From Flavobacterium galactosidilyticum (GTDB taxonomy: Bacteria > Bacteroidota > Bacteroidia > Flavobacteriales > Flavobacteriaceae): a DNA stretch of 64,000 nucleotides. The stretch covers positions 1,054,001-1,118,000 of the forward strand of contig NZ_CP087135.1 in NCBI RefSeq assembly GCF_020911945.1, given 5' to 3'. Made by a program: the position numbers and the translations under genes. The stretch's first letter is position 1. Every line of letters begins with the position of its first letter. The notes beneath the pieces are model-generated. The model saw only the letters and a list, made by a program, of their open reading frames with translations. It ran no database searches and was not told the origin of the DNA. Positions 55,028-64,000 of the stretch are shown here, piece after piece.

Positions 55028-56395
55028 ATGTCACAAAAAATATTATTAGATAAAATAAACGTTCCGGGTATAAAATCTTACGATGTTTACCGTGCAAACG
55101 GAGGGTATGCTTCAGTAGAGAAAGCATTAAAAACCTTAACACCTGACGAAGTAGTTGAAGAAGTGAAAACTTCGGGATTGCGTGGTCGTGGTGGAGCTGG
55201 TTTCCCTGCTGGAATGAAATGGAGTTTTATTGATAAAAAATCAGGAAAACCAAGACATTTAGTTTGTAACGCCGATGAATCAGAGCCGGGAACTTTCAAG
55301 GATCGTTATTTGATGGAATTTATTCCTCATTTATTGATTGAAGGTATGATTACTTCTAGTTATGCATTGGGTGCAAACCTATCTTATATCTACATTCGTG
55401 GAGAATATATGTGGGTTTATAAAATATTAGAAAGAGCCATTAATGAAGCAAAAGCTGCTGGATTTTTGGGTAAAAATATATTAGGTTCAGGTTACGATTT
55501 AGAACTTTATGTTCATTGTGGTGCTGGAGCTTATATATGCGGTGAAGAAACTGCATTAATTGAATCATTAGAGGGGAAAAGAGGAAATCCTCGTATCAAG
55601 CCACCATTCCCAGCTATTTCTGGACTTTGGGCTAATCCTACTGTGGTAAATAACGTTGAAACTATTGCAACGGTGCCTTGGATTATAAACAATTCAGGTG
55701 CTGATTATGCAAAAATTGGTATTGGACGTTCTACGGGAACTAAATTAATTTCAGCTTCTGGGCATGTTAAAAATCCGGGTGTTTACGAAATTGAATTAGG
55801 ATTAAGTGTTTACGAGTTCATGAATTCTGATGAGTATTTAGGTGGAATGAGTTCTGATAGACCTTTGAAAGCTTTTGTTCCAGGAGGAAGTTCTGTTCCT
55901 GTTTTACCAGCGCATTTAATTTATAAAACAGCAAGCGGCGATGATCGTTTGATGACGTATGAATCGTTAAGTGATGGTGGTTTTGCAACAGGTTCTATGC
56001 TAGGTTCAGGTGGATTTATCGTTTACAATGATACATCTTGTATTGTGCGTAACACTTGGAATTTCTCAAGGTTTTACCATCATGAAAGTTGTGGTCAATG
56101 TTCTCCTTGCCGTGAAGGTACTGGCTGGATGGAAAAAGTATTGTATAGAATTGAAAATGGTCAAGGCCGTGAAGAAGACATCGATTTGCTTTGGAGTATA
56201 CAAAGTAAAATTGAAGGGAATACAATTTGTCCGCTTGGTGACGCAGCAGCATGGCCGGTAGCGGCAGCAATTCGTCATTTTAGAGATGAGTTTGAATACC
56301 ATGTGCGTTTTCCAGAAAAAATAAAAAATAGAAATCACTTTGTTGAAGAGCCTTTTGAAAAGGTGAAGCATTTAGTTGGTATTCAGGCAGTTTAA
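55028..56395 (+). CDS. nuoF: NADH-quinone oxidoreductase subunit F
   Basis: A 455-residue subunit that binds NADH, FMN and a 4Fe-4S cluster. Motifs: GRGGAGFPAGMKWSF (NADH and FMN loop), CNADESEPGTFKDR, the cluster block SCGQCSPCREGTGWM with the fourth ligand in GNTICPLGDAAAWP. Length is normal. It is 84 nt before the NuoG-like gene. Confidence 0.97.
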   Translation: MSQKILLDKINVPGIKSYDVYRANGGYASVEKALKTLTPDEVVEEVKTSGLRGRGGAGFPAGMKWSFIDKKSGKPRHLVCNADESEPGTFKDRYLMEFIPHLLIEGMITSSYALGANLSYIYIRGEYMWVYKILERAINEAKAAGFLGKNILGSGYDLELYVHCGAGAYICGEETALIESLEGKRGNPRIKPPFPAISGLWANPTVVNNVETIATVPWIINNSGADYAKIGIGRSTGTKLISASGHVKNPGVYEIELGLSVYEFMNSDEYLGGMSSDRPLKAFVPGGSSVPVLPAHLIYKTASGDDRLMTYESLSDGGFATGSMLGSGGFIVYNDTSCIVRNTWNFSRFYHHESCGQCSPCREGTGWMEKVLYRIENGQGREEDIDLLWSIQSKIEGNTICPLGDAAAWPVAAAIRHFRDEFEYHVRFPEKIKNRNHFVEEPFEKVKHLVGIQAV

Positions 56396-56479
56396 ATTAG
56401 TTTCAAGTTTTATGATTTTATGGTTTCTACACGATTAGCTGAAACTTTAAAGCGTAAGCTAAAAAAACAAAAAAGATAA

Positions 56480-57523
56480 ATGAAAGTAACAATAGACGGA
56501 CAGTCGATAGAAGTAGAACCAGGAACAACAATCCTGCAAGCGGCACGTATGATAGGTGGAGAAGTAGTTCCGCCAGCAATGTGTTATTATTCTAAACTAA
56601 AAGGGAGCGGTGGTAAATGCCGTTGTTGTTTAGTAGAAGTTGCTAAAGGAAGTGAAGCTGATCCAAGACCAATGCCAAAATTAATGGCATCTTGTGTAAC
56701 AGGTTGTATGGACGGAATGGAAGTGAATAGCAAATCTTCTGAAAGAGTTCAAGAAGCTAGAAAATCAGTAACTGAATTTTTATTAATCAATCACCCACTT
56801 GATTGTCCTGTATGTGACCAAGCTGGTGAATGTGATTTGCAAAACTTAAGTTTTGAACACGGAAAATCACAAAGTCGTTTCATAGAAGAAAAAAGAACAT
56901 TTGAACCAGAAAACATAGGGGAGAACATTCAACTGCACATGAATCGTTGTATTCTTTGCTACCGTTGTGTGATGGTTGCAGATCAATTGACTGATGATCG
57001 TGTGCATGGAGTTATGGATAGAGGGGACCATTCAAATATATCAACTTGCATTTCCAAAGCCATTGACAATGAATTTTCAGGAAATATGATTGATGTGTGT
57101 CCAGTAGGAGCGTTGACTGATAAAACGTTTAGATTCAAATCTAGAGTTTGGTTCAACAAGCCTTACAATGCACACAGAGATTGCGATAAATGTTGTGGAA
57201 AAACTACAGTTTGGATGTTTGGTGATGAAATCCAACGTGTAACTGGTAGAAAAGATGAGTTTCATGAAGTAGAAGAATTTATTTGTAATGGATGTCGTTT
57301 TGATCACAAAGAAGTATCAGATTGGACTATTGAAGGACCAAGAGAATTTGAAAAAGATTCTGTTATCAATCAAAACAACTATACTAGAAAGTTAGAAACT
57401 GTTGAAATTGCTACTGAAGATCAAATCCTAAAAGGTAGAGAACAAGACCGTAAAAAAATAAGCATGCCAGCTATCCCTTTGGATAAAAAAGAAGAGGAAG
57501 ATTTTAAACATGGTAACATTTAA
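56480..57523 (+). CDS. nuoG: NuoG-like 2Fe-2S/4Fe-4S subunit lacking the molybdopterin domain
   Basis: A 347-residue protein in the NuoG position. It has the ferredoxin-like 2Fe-2S block (CYYSKLKGSGGKCRCCLVEV), HPLDCPVCDQAGECDLQ with the histidine-cysteine 4Fe-4S motif, CILCYRCVMVAD and IDVCPVGALTDKTFRF, then extra cysteines in HRDCDKCCGKT and FICNGCRFDH. Canonical NuoG is at least twice as long and carries a molybdopterin-oxidoreductase-like C-terminal domain, which is absent. I believe this short form is normal for flavobacteria. The gene ends 3 nt before nuoH. Confidence 0.92.
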   Translation: MKVTIDGQSIEVEPGTTILQAARMIGGEVVPPAMCYYSKLKGSGGKCRCCLVEVAKGSEADPRPMPKLMASCVTGCMDGMEVNSKSSERVQEARKSVTEFLLINHPLDCPVCDQAGECDLQNLSFEHGKSQSRFIEEKRTFEPENIGENIQLHMNRCILCYRCVMVADQLTDDRVHGVMDRGDHSNISTCISKAIDNEFSGNMIDVCPVGALTDKTFRFKSRVWFNKPYNAHRDCDKCCGKTTVWMFGDEIQRVTGRKDEFHEVEEFICNGCRFDHKEVSDWTIEGPREFEKDSVINQNNYTRKLETVEIATEDQILKGREQDRKKISMPAIPLDKKEEEDFKHGNI

Positions 57524-57526
57524 AAA

Positions 57527-58579
57527 ATGGATAGTACTATAATTATAGAGAAAAGCGTTATTATTTTAGTTGTATTTGCAGTTACAATGTTAATGGCGAT
57601 GTACTCTACACTAGCGGAACGTAAAGTAGCCGCTTGGCTTCAAGATCGTATTGGTCCGAATAGAGCTGGAAAAGGCGGGGTTTTGCAGCCTTTAGCAGAT
57701 GGTTTGAAATTATTTGCTAAAGAGGAATTTGAACCAAATACTCCTAACCGTTTTTTGTTTTATACAGGACCTGCTCTTGCAATGACAACGGCTTTAATGA
57801 CAAGTGCTGTTATCCCTTGGGGAGATAGATTTCATCTTTTTGGAAGAGATATTATTCTTCAAGCTACGGATATTGATGTGGCGTTGCTATATCTTATTGG
57901 TGTAATGTCAATAGGAGTTTACGGAATCATGATTGGTGGATGGGCTTCTAATAATAAGTTTTCATTGATTGGTGCAGTTCGTGCAGCTTCTCAAATGATT
58001 TCGTATGAGGTAGCAATGGGGCTTTCATTAATCGCTTTATTAATGATGACTGGTACTTTAAGTTTGAGAGAGATTTCAGCGCAACAATCTGGAATGAACT
58101 GGAATGTTTTTTACCAACCATTATCATTCTTTATTTTCTTAATCTGTGCTTTTGCAGAAACAAACAGAACTCCTTTCGATTTAGCGGAATGTGAAACAGA
58201 GTTAGTTGGAGGATATCATACAGAATATTCTTCGATGAAAATGGGTTTCTATTTATTTGCTGAATATGCAAATATGTTTATCTCTTCTACCATTCTTGCT
58301 GTCCTATTTTTTGGTGGTTACAACTATCCAGGAATGAGTTGGGCCGTAGAAAATTGGGGTGTAAATATTGCCAATGTAATAGGAATAGGCGCTTTATTTG
58401 TTAAAATATGTGGTTTTATTTTCCTTTATATGTGGGTACGTTGGACTATTCCAAGATTTAGATACGATCAATTGATGCATTTAGGTTGGAGAATATTAAT
58501 TCCACTAGCGATTGTAAATATCATTATAACTGGAATAGTGATTTTGAGAGCAGAAATAGCAGTTTATTTAGGATTTTAA
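57527..58579 (+). CDS. nuoH: NADH-quinone oxidoreductase subunit H
   Basis: A 350-residue membrane subunit with about eight helices that joins the quinone cavity to the proton channels. Conserved loops are AWLQDRIGPNRAGKGGVLQPLADGLKLF, RAASQMISYEVAMGLS, and AETNRTPFDLAECETELVGGYHTEYSSMK. Length is standard. A palindromic repeat occupies the 110-nt gap to nuoI. Confidence 0.97.
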   Translation: MDSTIIIEKSVIILVVFAVTMLMAMYSTLAERKVAAWLQDRIGPNRAGKGGVLQPLADGLKLFAKEEFEPNTPNRFLFYTGPALAMTTALMTSAVIPWGDRFHLFGRDIILQATDIDVALLYLIGVMSIGVYGIMIGGWASNNKFSLIGAVRAASQMISYEVAMGLSLIALLMMTGTLSLREISAQQSGMNWNVFYQPLSFFIFLICAFAETNRTPFDLAECETELVGGYHTEYSSMKMGFYLFAEYANMFISSTILAVLFFGGYNYPGMSWAVENWGVNIANVIGIGALFVKICGFIFLYMWVRWTIPRFRYDQLMHLGWRILIPLAIVNIIITGIVILRAEIAVYLGF

Positions 58580-58594
58580 TTAGCACCGAAAAGC

Positions 58595-58672
58595 CATAGC
58601 CCTGATAATAGTGGAAATCCTTTATGTCTGCGATAGCGACATAAAGATTGAAACGGATAGCAGGAATAAGCT
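58595..58672 (-). repeat. dispersed Flavobacterium-type repeat element, copy 2, inside the nuo operon
   Basis: In the opposite orientation to the copy at 12112-12256, this element has the ends TAGCCCTGAT...AGTGGAAAT and TTGAAACGGATAGCAGG. Its centre is a perfect hairpin, CTTTATGTC-TGC with GCG-ACATAAAG (58620-58646, one G-T pair, GATA loop). It fills almost all of the nuoH-nuoI gap. It lacks a T-tract, so it is not an obvious terminator. Confidence 0.8.
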
Positions 58673-58689
58673 TCAAATAAAAATAGAAA

Positions 58690-59235
58690 ATGTCAATAGA
58701 AAGTATATCCTTATCGGGAAGAAAAAAAGTAGTCTCTAATAAAGACATGACTTTTTGGGAAAGAATGTATCTCCTTGCGATTGTCAAAGGTATGATAATC
58801 ACGATTAAGCATTTGTTTACCAGAAAAGTTACGATTTTGTATCCAGAGCAGGTCCGTGAAATGAGTCCGGTATATCGTGGTCAACACCAATTGAAACGTG
58901 ATGAGCTAGGAAGAGAGAATTGTACGGCTTGTGGATTATGTGCTTTGTCATGTCCTGCAGAGGCAATTACAATGAAAGCTGCTGAGCGTCGTGCCGATGA
59001 AAAACATTTGTATAGAGAAGAAAAATATGCTTCTATCTACGAAATAAATATGTTACGTTGCATATTTTGTGGATTATGCGAAGAAGCTTGTCCAAAAGAT
59101 GCTATTTATTTGACTACTTCTAAATTACTTGTCCCTTCAAGTTATGATAGAGAAGATTTTATTTTTGGAAAAGATAAATTGGTCATGCCGTTAGATATCG
59201 CAATGAAAAATGCTCAATTAAAAAACGCTAAATAA
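58690..59235 (+). CDS. nuoI: NADH-quinone oxidoreductase subunit I
   Basis: A 181-residue peripheral-arm subunit with two 4Fe-4S clusters: CTACGLCALSCPAEAI and CIFCGLCEEACPKDAI are the two CxxCxxCxxxCP motifs. The stop overlaps the nuoJ ATG by one base, implying coupling. It starts 17 nt after the dispersed repeat. Confidence 0.97.
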   Translation: MSIESISLSGRKKVVSNKDMTFWERMYLLAIVKGMIITIKHLFTRKVTILYPEQVREMSPVYRGQHQLKRDELGRENCTACGLCALSCPAEAITMKAAERRADEKHLYREEKYASIYEINMLRCIFCGLCEEACPKDAIYLTTSKLLVPSSYDREDFIFGKDKLVMPLDIAMKNAQLKNAK

Positions 59236-59774
59236 TGATTCATATACCTGATTTTGCAAATGCAAGTGCTATTCAAATTATATTTTGTGTATTAGCATTT
59301 ATAACATTATTAACTGCATTTTTAACTATTTACAGTAGAAATCCAATTCACAGTGCGATTTATTTAGTGATTTGTTTTTTCTCAATTGCGGGACATTATT
59401 TCTTGCTGAACGCTCAATTTCTTGCAATAGTTCATATCATCGTATATTCTGGAGCGATTATGATTTTGTTCTTATTTACCATTATGTTGATGAATTTGAA
59501 TGAGAAAAAAGAAGTGCACAGACCTAGAATCACTAGACTAGGTGCTATTGTTTCTTTTGTTTTGATCAGTTTGGTTTTAATTGCCATTTTTATCAATTCA
59601 AAACCAATTGTAGGTGAATATACTGCAACAGGTGAGGATTATCAATCTATTAAAGTATTAGGGAAAGTGCTATTGAATGAGTACATGGTTCCTTTTGAAT
59701 TTGCTTCTGTATTACTTTTAGTGGCAATGATTGGAAGTGTTTTATTGTCTAAAAAAGAAAAATTAGAAAAGTAA
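59235..59774 (+). CDS. nuoJ: NADH-quinone oxidoreductase subunit J
   Basis: A 179-residue membrane subunit with about five helices. [48 protein letters not shown] is the family core, including the pi-bulge helix region. One base overlaps nuoI; nuoK follows by 1 nt. Confidence 0.94.
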   Translation: MIHIPDFANASAIQIIFCVLAFITLLTAFLTIYSRNPIHSAIYLVICFFSIAGHYFLLNAQFLAIVHIIVYSGAIMILFLFTIMLMNLNEKKEVHRPRITRLGAIVSFVLISLVLIAIFINSKPIVGEYTATGEDYQSIKVLGKVLLNEYMVPFEFASVLLLVAMIGSVLLSKKEKLEK

Positions 59775-59775
59775 T

Positions 59776-60096
59776 ATGAATAATATTTTAAACCAAATTG
59801 GTATTGAGAATTATATATTCCTAAGCGTAATACTTTTTTGTATTGGTGTTTTTGGGGTGCTATACAGACGAAATGCCATTATCGTATTTATGTCAATTGA
59901 AATTATGTTGAATGCAGTAAGTCTTTTGTTTGTAGCATTTTCTACTTATCATCAGGATGCAGAGGGACAAATATTCGTTTTCTTCTCGATGGCTGTTGCT
60001 GCGGCAGAGGTTGCAGTAGGATTGGCGATTCTAGTTTCTATTTTTAGAAATGTTGGGTCGATTACAATAGATAATTTAAAAAACTTAAAAGGATAA
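59776..60096 (+). CDS. nuoK: NADH-quinone oxidoreductase subunit K
   Basis: A 106-residue membrane subunit with three helices. The two buried proton-path glutamates are visible in [16 protein letters not shown] and [17 protein letters not shown]. It is tightly packed between nuoJ and nuoL (1 and 6 nt). Confidence 0.96.
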   Translation: MNNILNQIGIENYIFLSVILFCIGVFGVLYRRNAIIVFMSIEIMLNAVSLLFVAFSTYHQDAEGQIFVFFSMAVAAAEVAVGLAILVSIFRNVGSITIDNLKNLKG

Positions 60097-60102
60097 ACTA
60101 TA

Positions 60103-61986
60103 ATGAATACAAATTTATCTTTACTCTTATTATTAGCTCCTTTTTTAGGGTTTTTAATTAATATTTTTTTTGGTAAAAGTTTAGGGAAAACGTTGTCAGG
60201 AATAATCGGGACAATTGCTGTTGCAGTTTCTTTTTGCGTAACATTTTATTTCTTTGGCACAATAGCTGCAAAACCGGAAGGAATTTATATTTCACTTTTT
60301 GATTGGATTCAAATCAGTAATTTCAAAGTTGATTTTGGTTTTCTATTAGACCAATTATCTATTTTATGGTTACTATTTGTAACGGGAATAGGGTCTTTGA
60401 TTCATCTTTACTCTATCAGTTACATGCATGACGATGAAAAGGTACATACCTTTTTTGCATACTTAAACCTGTTTGTGTTTTTCATGATTACACTTGTAAT
60501 AGGAAGTAACTTGTTAGTAATGTTTATTGGTTGGGAAGGTGTAGGTCTTTGTTCTTACCTATTGATTGGGTTTTGGTATAAAAACCAAGAATTCAATGAT
60601 GCGGCTAAGAAAGCCTTTATCATGAACAGAATAGGAGATTTAGGATTATTGATAGGGATTTTCATCCTAGGAATGATGTTTAATACCTTAGATTTCTCTA
60701 CTTTAAAAACGGCAATTGCTGGAGCATCAGACCTTAATTTATATTGGCTATCTGCTGCTGCTTTTGCGCTATTCATTGGAGCTTGTGGTAAATCAGCACA
60801 AATACCATTGTATACTTGGTTACCGGATGCGATGGCTGGTCCAACACCAGTTTCAGCATTGATTCACGCTGCTACGATGGTAACTGCTGGTATCTTTATG
60901 ATTACTAGAATGAATTTCTTATTTGATTTAACGCCAGATGTTCAATCCATAATTGCGGTTGTAGGAGCGATTACTGCTTTAGTAGCTGCTACAATTGGTT
61001 TAGTTCAAAATGACATCAAAAAGGTCTTGGCTTATTCTACAGTTTCACAATTGGGATTAATGTTCTTAGCTTTGGGATTAGGTGCTTATGAAGTGGCTGT
61101 TTTCCATGTCATAACACATGCTTTTTTTAAAGCTTGTTTGTTCTTAGGTTCAGGGTCTGTAATTCATGCTTTAGGTGGAGAACAAGATATGCGTAATATG
61201 GGTGGATTAAAAAAGGTGATGCCAATTACTTTTGCAACCATGCTTATTGCTTCTCTAGCTATTTCTGGAGTTCCATTATTTTCAGGATTTTTCTCTAAAG
61301 ATGAAATCTTGTTAGTGGCTTTCCACCATAATATTCCTCTTTGGGTTATTGGTTCTGTAGCTTCAATCATGACTGCGTTCTATATGTTCCGATTAATGTT
61401 CTTAACCTTCTTCAAAGAATTTAGAGGAACTGCAGAGCAAAAAAATCATTTACATGAAAGTCCTTCATTGATTACTTTTCCTTTGATTGTTTTAGCTGTT
61501 TTAGCAACTATTGGTGGTTTGATTAGCTTACCTGGAAACAGCTGGTTGAATGAATATTTAACTCCTATTTTACCAAAATTAGCAACAGCGGCTCATCATT
61601 TAGGGACTACTGAATATATATTAATGGCTATTGCAGTCGTTGGTGGTTTAGTAGGTATTGGTTTGGCTTACTCCAAATACATTAAGCAAGATTCAATTCC
61701 TGCAGAAGATGCTGCGATTACTGGATTCTCAAAAGTGCTTTATAATAAATACTACGTTGACGAAATTTACGATGCTATAATTGTAAAACCTATTAATGTG
61801 TTATCGGGATTTTTCAGAGACTATGTAGAAACTAGTTTATCTGCTTTAGTTTTTGGACTTGGGAAAGTTACTAATGAACTAAGTTATCAAGGTAAGAAAT
61901 TACAATCTGGAAGTATAGGTCTTTATGTTTTTGCCTTTGTAATTGGGCTTTGTGCCATTATTTCTTATTTATTTTTAGCTCAATAA
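60103..61986 (+). CDS. nuoL: NADH-quinone oxidoreductase subunit L
   Basis: A 627-residue antiporter-like subunit with about 16 helices and the lateral C-terminal helix. Family blocks are GWEGVGLCSYLLIGFWY, KSAQIPLYTWLPDAMAGPTPVSALIHAATMVTAG and VLAYSTVSQLGLMFLALG. Key residues of the proton channel (Glu in WEGVG, Lys in GKSAQ, His in HAATM) are present. The C-terminal part is complete. Confidence 0.97.
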   Translation: MNTNLSLLLLLAPFLGFLINIFFGKSLGKTLSGIIGTIAVAVSFCVTFYFFGTIAAKPEGIYISLFDWIQISNFKVDFGFLLDQLSILWLLFVTGIGSLIHLYSISYMHDDEKVHTFFAYLNLFVFFMITLVIGSNLLVMFIGWEGVGLCSYLLIGFWYKNQEFNDAAKKAFIMNRIGDLGLLIGIFILGMMFNTLDFSTLKTAIAGASDLNLYWLSAAAFALFIGACGKSAQIPLYTWLPDAMAGPTPVSALIHAATMVTAGIFMITRMNFLFDLTPDVQSIIAVVGAITALVAATIGLVQNDIKKVLAYSTVSQLGLMFLALGLGAYEVAVFHVITHAFFKACLFLGSGSVIHALGGEQDMRNMGGLKKVMPITFATMLIASLAISGVPLFSGFFSKDEILLVAFHHNIPLWVIGSVASIMTAFYMFRLMFLTFFKEFRGTAEQKNHLHESPSLITFPLIVLAVLATIGGLISLPGNSWLNEYLTPILPKLATAAHHLGTTEYILMAIAVVGGLVGIGLAYSKYIKQDSIPAEDAAITGFSKVLYNKYYVDEIYDAIIVKPINVLSGFFRDYVETSLSALVFGLGKVTNELSYQGKKLQSGSIGLYVFAFVIGLCAIISYLFLAQ

Positions 61987-61994
61987 TATATACT

Positions 61995-63437
61995 ATGAAT
62001 GTATCTCTAATATTAATTATACTTTTTGTTGGCGCTTTAGTCACATTTCTGTCAGGCGATAAACTAGCTTCAAAAGTAGCGTTGTTCTTTGGATTGGCTG
62101 CCGCAGCTTGTTCGATCGTATTATTAAATCATTTTAATCTTGGTGAAAATATTAGTTTCATCAGTCAGTGGATTTCAAAACCTAATGTTTCATTTGCTTT
62201 AAAAGCTGATGGACTTTCAATAGCGATGGTGCTATTGACAACGGTTTTAACTGCAATTATTACTTTCTCTTCTTTTGAGAGTCAGTATAAAAATGCAAAA
62301 TCTTTTTACGCACTTATTCTTTTCATGTCGTTTGCAATGGTGGGTACCTTTTTAGCGAGCGATGGACTTTTATATTATATTTTTTGGGAATTGTCACTTA
62401 TTCCTATTTACTTCATCGCGTTAGTTTGGGGTAATGGAGATGTTGAAGAACGCAGAAAAGCAGTGGTTAAATTCTTTATTTACACACTTGCTGGTTCGTT
62501 ATTTATGTTAATTGCATTTGTTTATTTGTATCAAAAATCCGGAAGTTTCCTTATCGAAGACTTATATAAAGTTACTTTATCATCAACTGAGCAGTTTTGG
62601 ATATTCTTAGCTTTCTTTTTAGCGTATGCTATTAAAATTCCTTTAATTCCTTTCCATACTTGGCAAGCGAATGTGTACCAAAAAGCGCCTACTGTTGGAA
62701 CCATGCTTTTATCTGGTATTATGCTTAAAATGGGATTATACAGTATCATTCGTTGGCAATTACCTCTTACGCCATTAGCTGCTGAAGAGTACAAATATGT
62801 ATTTATCGCTATAGGAATTGCAGGAGTGATTTATGGTTCGATAGTAGCTTTAAAGCAAAGAGATTTAAAAAAATTACTAGCCTATTCTTCACTTGCGCAC
62901 GTAGGATTGATTGCAGCTGGAACTTACACATTAACTATTGATGGATTGCGTGGTGCAGTTTTGCAAATGATTGCTCACGGATTTGTAGTGGTTGGTTTGT
63001 TTTATTCTGCTGAAATCATTTATAGAAGATATGAGACAAGAGTAATTGCTGAAATGGGAGGAATTCGTTCTCAGACTCCAAAGTTCACATCGATGTTTTT
63101 AATTTTGGTAATGGCATCTATTTCGTTGCCTGCTACTTTTAACTTTGTTGGGGAATTTACAGTATTGTATAGCTTATCACAAGTAAATCTGTGGTTTGCT
63201 ATTCTAGGCGGTACAACAATAATATTAGGTGCTTACTATATGTTAAGAATGTTTCAATATGCCATGTTAGGAGAAACTAATTCTAAAATGTTTGCTGACG
63301 TAAGCATGAATGAAGGAATTACATTAGTAGCAATTATTGCTGTTTTATTGTTTTTTGGGCTTTATCCAAAACCAATAATAGATTTGATCACACCAAGTCT
63401 AGAAGAAATCTTAAATCAAATTAATAGAATTAACTAG
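61995..63437 (+). CDS. nuoM: NADH-quinone oxidoreductase subunit M
   Basis: A 480-residue antiporter-like membrane subunit with about 14 helices. Typical blocks are YYIFWELSLIPIYFI, AYAIKIPLIPFHTWQANVYQKAPTVGTMLLSGIMLKMG and LLAYSSLAHVGLIAAG. The start is set at ATG 61995 (MNVSLIL), 8 nt after nuoL; an upstream start at 61950 lies inside nuoL and is less likely. Confidence 0.96.
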   Translation: MNVSLILIILFVGALVTFLSGDKLASKVALFFGLAAAACSIVLLNHFNLGENISFISQWISKPNVSFALKADGLSIAMVLLTTVLTAIITFSSFESQYKNAKSFYALILFMSFAMVGTFLASDGLLYYIFWELSLIPIYFIALVWGNGDVEERRKAVVKFFIYTLAGSLFMLIAFVYLYQKSGSFLIEDLYKVTLSSTEQFWIFLAFFLAYAIKIPLIPFHTWQANVYQKAPTVGTMLLSGIMLKMGLYSIIRWQLPLTPLAAEEYKYVFIAIGIAGVIYGSIVALKQRDLKKLLAYSSLAHVGLIAAGTYTLTIDGLRGAVLQMIAHGFVVVGLFYSAEIIYRRYETRVIAEMGGIRSQTPKFTSMFLILVMASISLPATFNFVGEFTVLYSLSQVNLWFAILGGTTIILGAYYMLRMFQYAMLGETNSKMFADVSMNEGITLVAIIAVLLFFGLYPKPIIDLITPSLEEILNQINRIN

Positions 63438-63449
63438 TCAGATAAAAAA

Positions 63450-64000
63450 ATGAATACATTAATAGCTATAATAGGATTAGGTGTTTTATGCCTTTTACTT
63501 GAAATTTTCAATTTGACTAAAGCCATTGTGCCTTTAACAATCGTTGGGTTGTTAGCCGTTCTTGGTTTAACTATATCTGAATTTAATTCGACAGAGAGTT
63601 ACTATAACAATATGATTGTTGTAAGTAAATTTTCAACTGCTTTCTCTTCATTGTTTATAGTGCTTACTATTTTCTTAGTTTCTTTAAGTGGTAACTTTTA
63701 TGAAAATCATCAATCTAAGATTTCAGATTATATGGCAATAAAAATATTTTTACTTTCAGGAGCTGTAGCAATGGTTTCTTTCGGAAATTTAGCGATGTTC
63801 TTTTTAGGAATAGAAGTATTATCTATTGCGCTTTACGTGCTTGCAGCAAGTGATCGTTTGAATCTAAAAAGTAATGAAGCTGGAATGAAGTATTTCCTAA
63901 TGGGATCGTTCGCTTCAGGGATTATTCTATTTGGTATTTGTATGATTTACGGTGCAATGGGAAGCTTTAACGTTAGTGATATTGCCGCAATGTCTCAATC
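63450..64000 (+). CDS. nuoN: NADH-quinone oxidoreductase subunit N (partial, cut by the window end)
   Basis: The frame from ATG 63450 is open to the last base, giving the first 183 residues. Hydrophobic helices and the block FFLGIEVLSIALYVLAA, with the channel Glu, identify the third antiporter-like subunit. It follows nuoM by 12 nt and completes the nuoA-N order. Confidence 0.94.
   Translation, partial: MNTLIAIIGLGVLCLLLEIFNLTKAIVPLTIVGLLAVLGLTISEFNSTESYYNNMIVVSKFSTAFSSLFIVLTIFLVSLSGNFYENHQSKISDYMAIKIFLLSGAVAMVSFGNLAMFFLGIEVLSIALYVLAASDRLNLKSNEAGMKYFLMGSFASGIILFGICMIYGAMGSFNVSDIAAMSQ

Overview
The window is chromosomal DNA from a flavobacterium, most likely Flavobacterium itself. It is AT-rich, and Shine-Dalgarno sequences are largely absent. 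Many genes have the Bacteroidetes promoter pattern TTTG, then 17-23 nt, then TAnnTTTG. Family-level markers agree: a type IX secretion sorting domain, an Oar-like TonB receptor, an IPExxxVDY protein, a NuoG without its molybdopterin domain, and a PurF of about 630 residues. No rRNA, tRNA or CRISPR array was seen.

Layout. 1-5.7 kb: end of porZ, recO, ileS, a DksA/TraR-like gene and lspA. 6-8.5 kb: secreted zinc metalloprotease. 8.6-10.2 kb (minus): 5-formyl-THF cyclo-ligase and an aspartoacylase-like protein. 10.3-14.5 kb: uvrC and an outer-membrane patatin whose 5' end is fused to a dispersed repeat. 14.7-20.4 kb: aromatic amino acid catabolism (homogentisate dioxygenase, HPPD, tryptophan dioxygenase) with a DUF3108 protein and an M23 lipoprotein. 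20.6-31.7 kb: pgi, a TonB receptor, small envelope genes, a CYTH protein, a Gcr-family membrane protein, dinB and a lone PAS domain. 31.7-37.1 kb (minus): a Bax-inhibitor-1 protein and the run acpP-fabF-rnc-IPExxxVDY-pyk. 37.3-45 kb: purN, rnhA, a PfkB kinase, purF, sod and comF (both minus), and glyS.

45.2-50.5 kb is an accessory defence island between glyS and a cold-shock gene. From one canonical promoter it runs: XRE regulator, m5C methyltransferase, PD-(D/E)XK endonuclease, beta-class DPPY methyltransferase, a membrane protein resembling KwaA and a DUF4868/KwaB-like gene. The first four look like a type II (probably type IIS) restriction-modification system and the last two like a Kiwa antiphage module. 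The KwaB reading frame is continuous over 1 kb but is interrupted by two in-frame stops, TGA at 49919 and TAA at 50168. This is the most notable observation in the window.

51.5-64 kb is the complete-order nuoA-N operon for respiratory complex I, starting at a canonical promoter and cut by the window end inside nuoN. A palindromic repeat of the same family as the one at the patatin gene sits between nuoH and nuoI.

Functions were assigned by reading translations and motifs; no database search was run.
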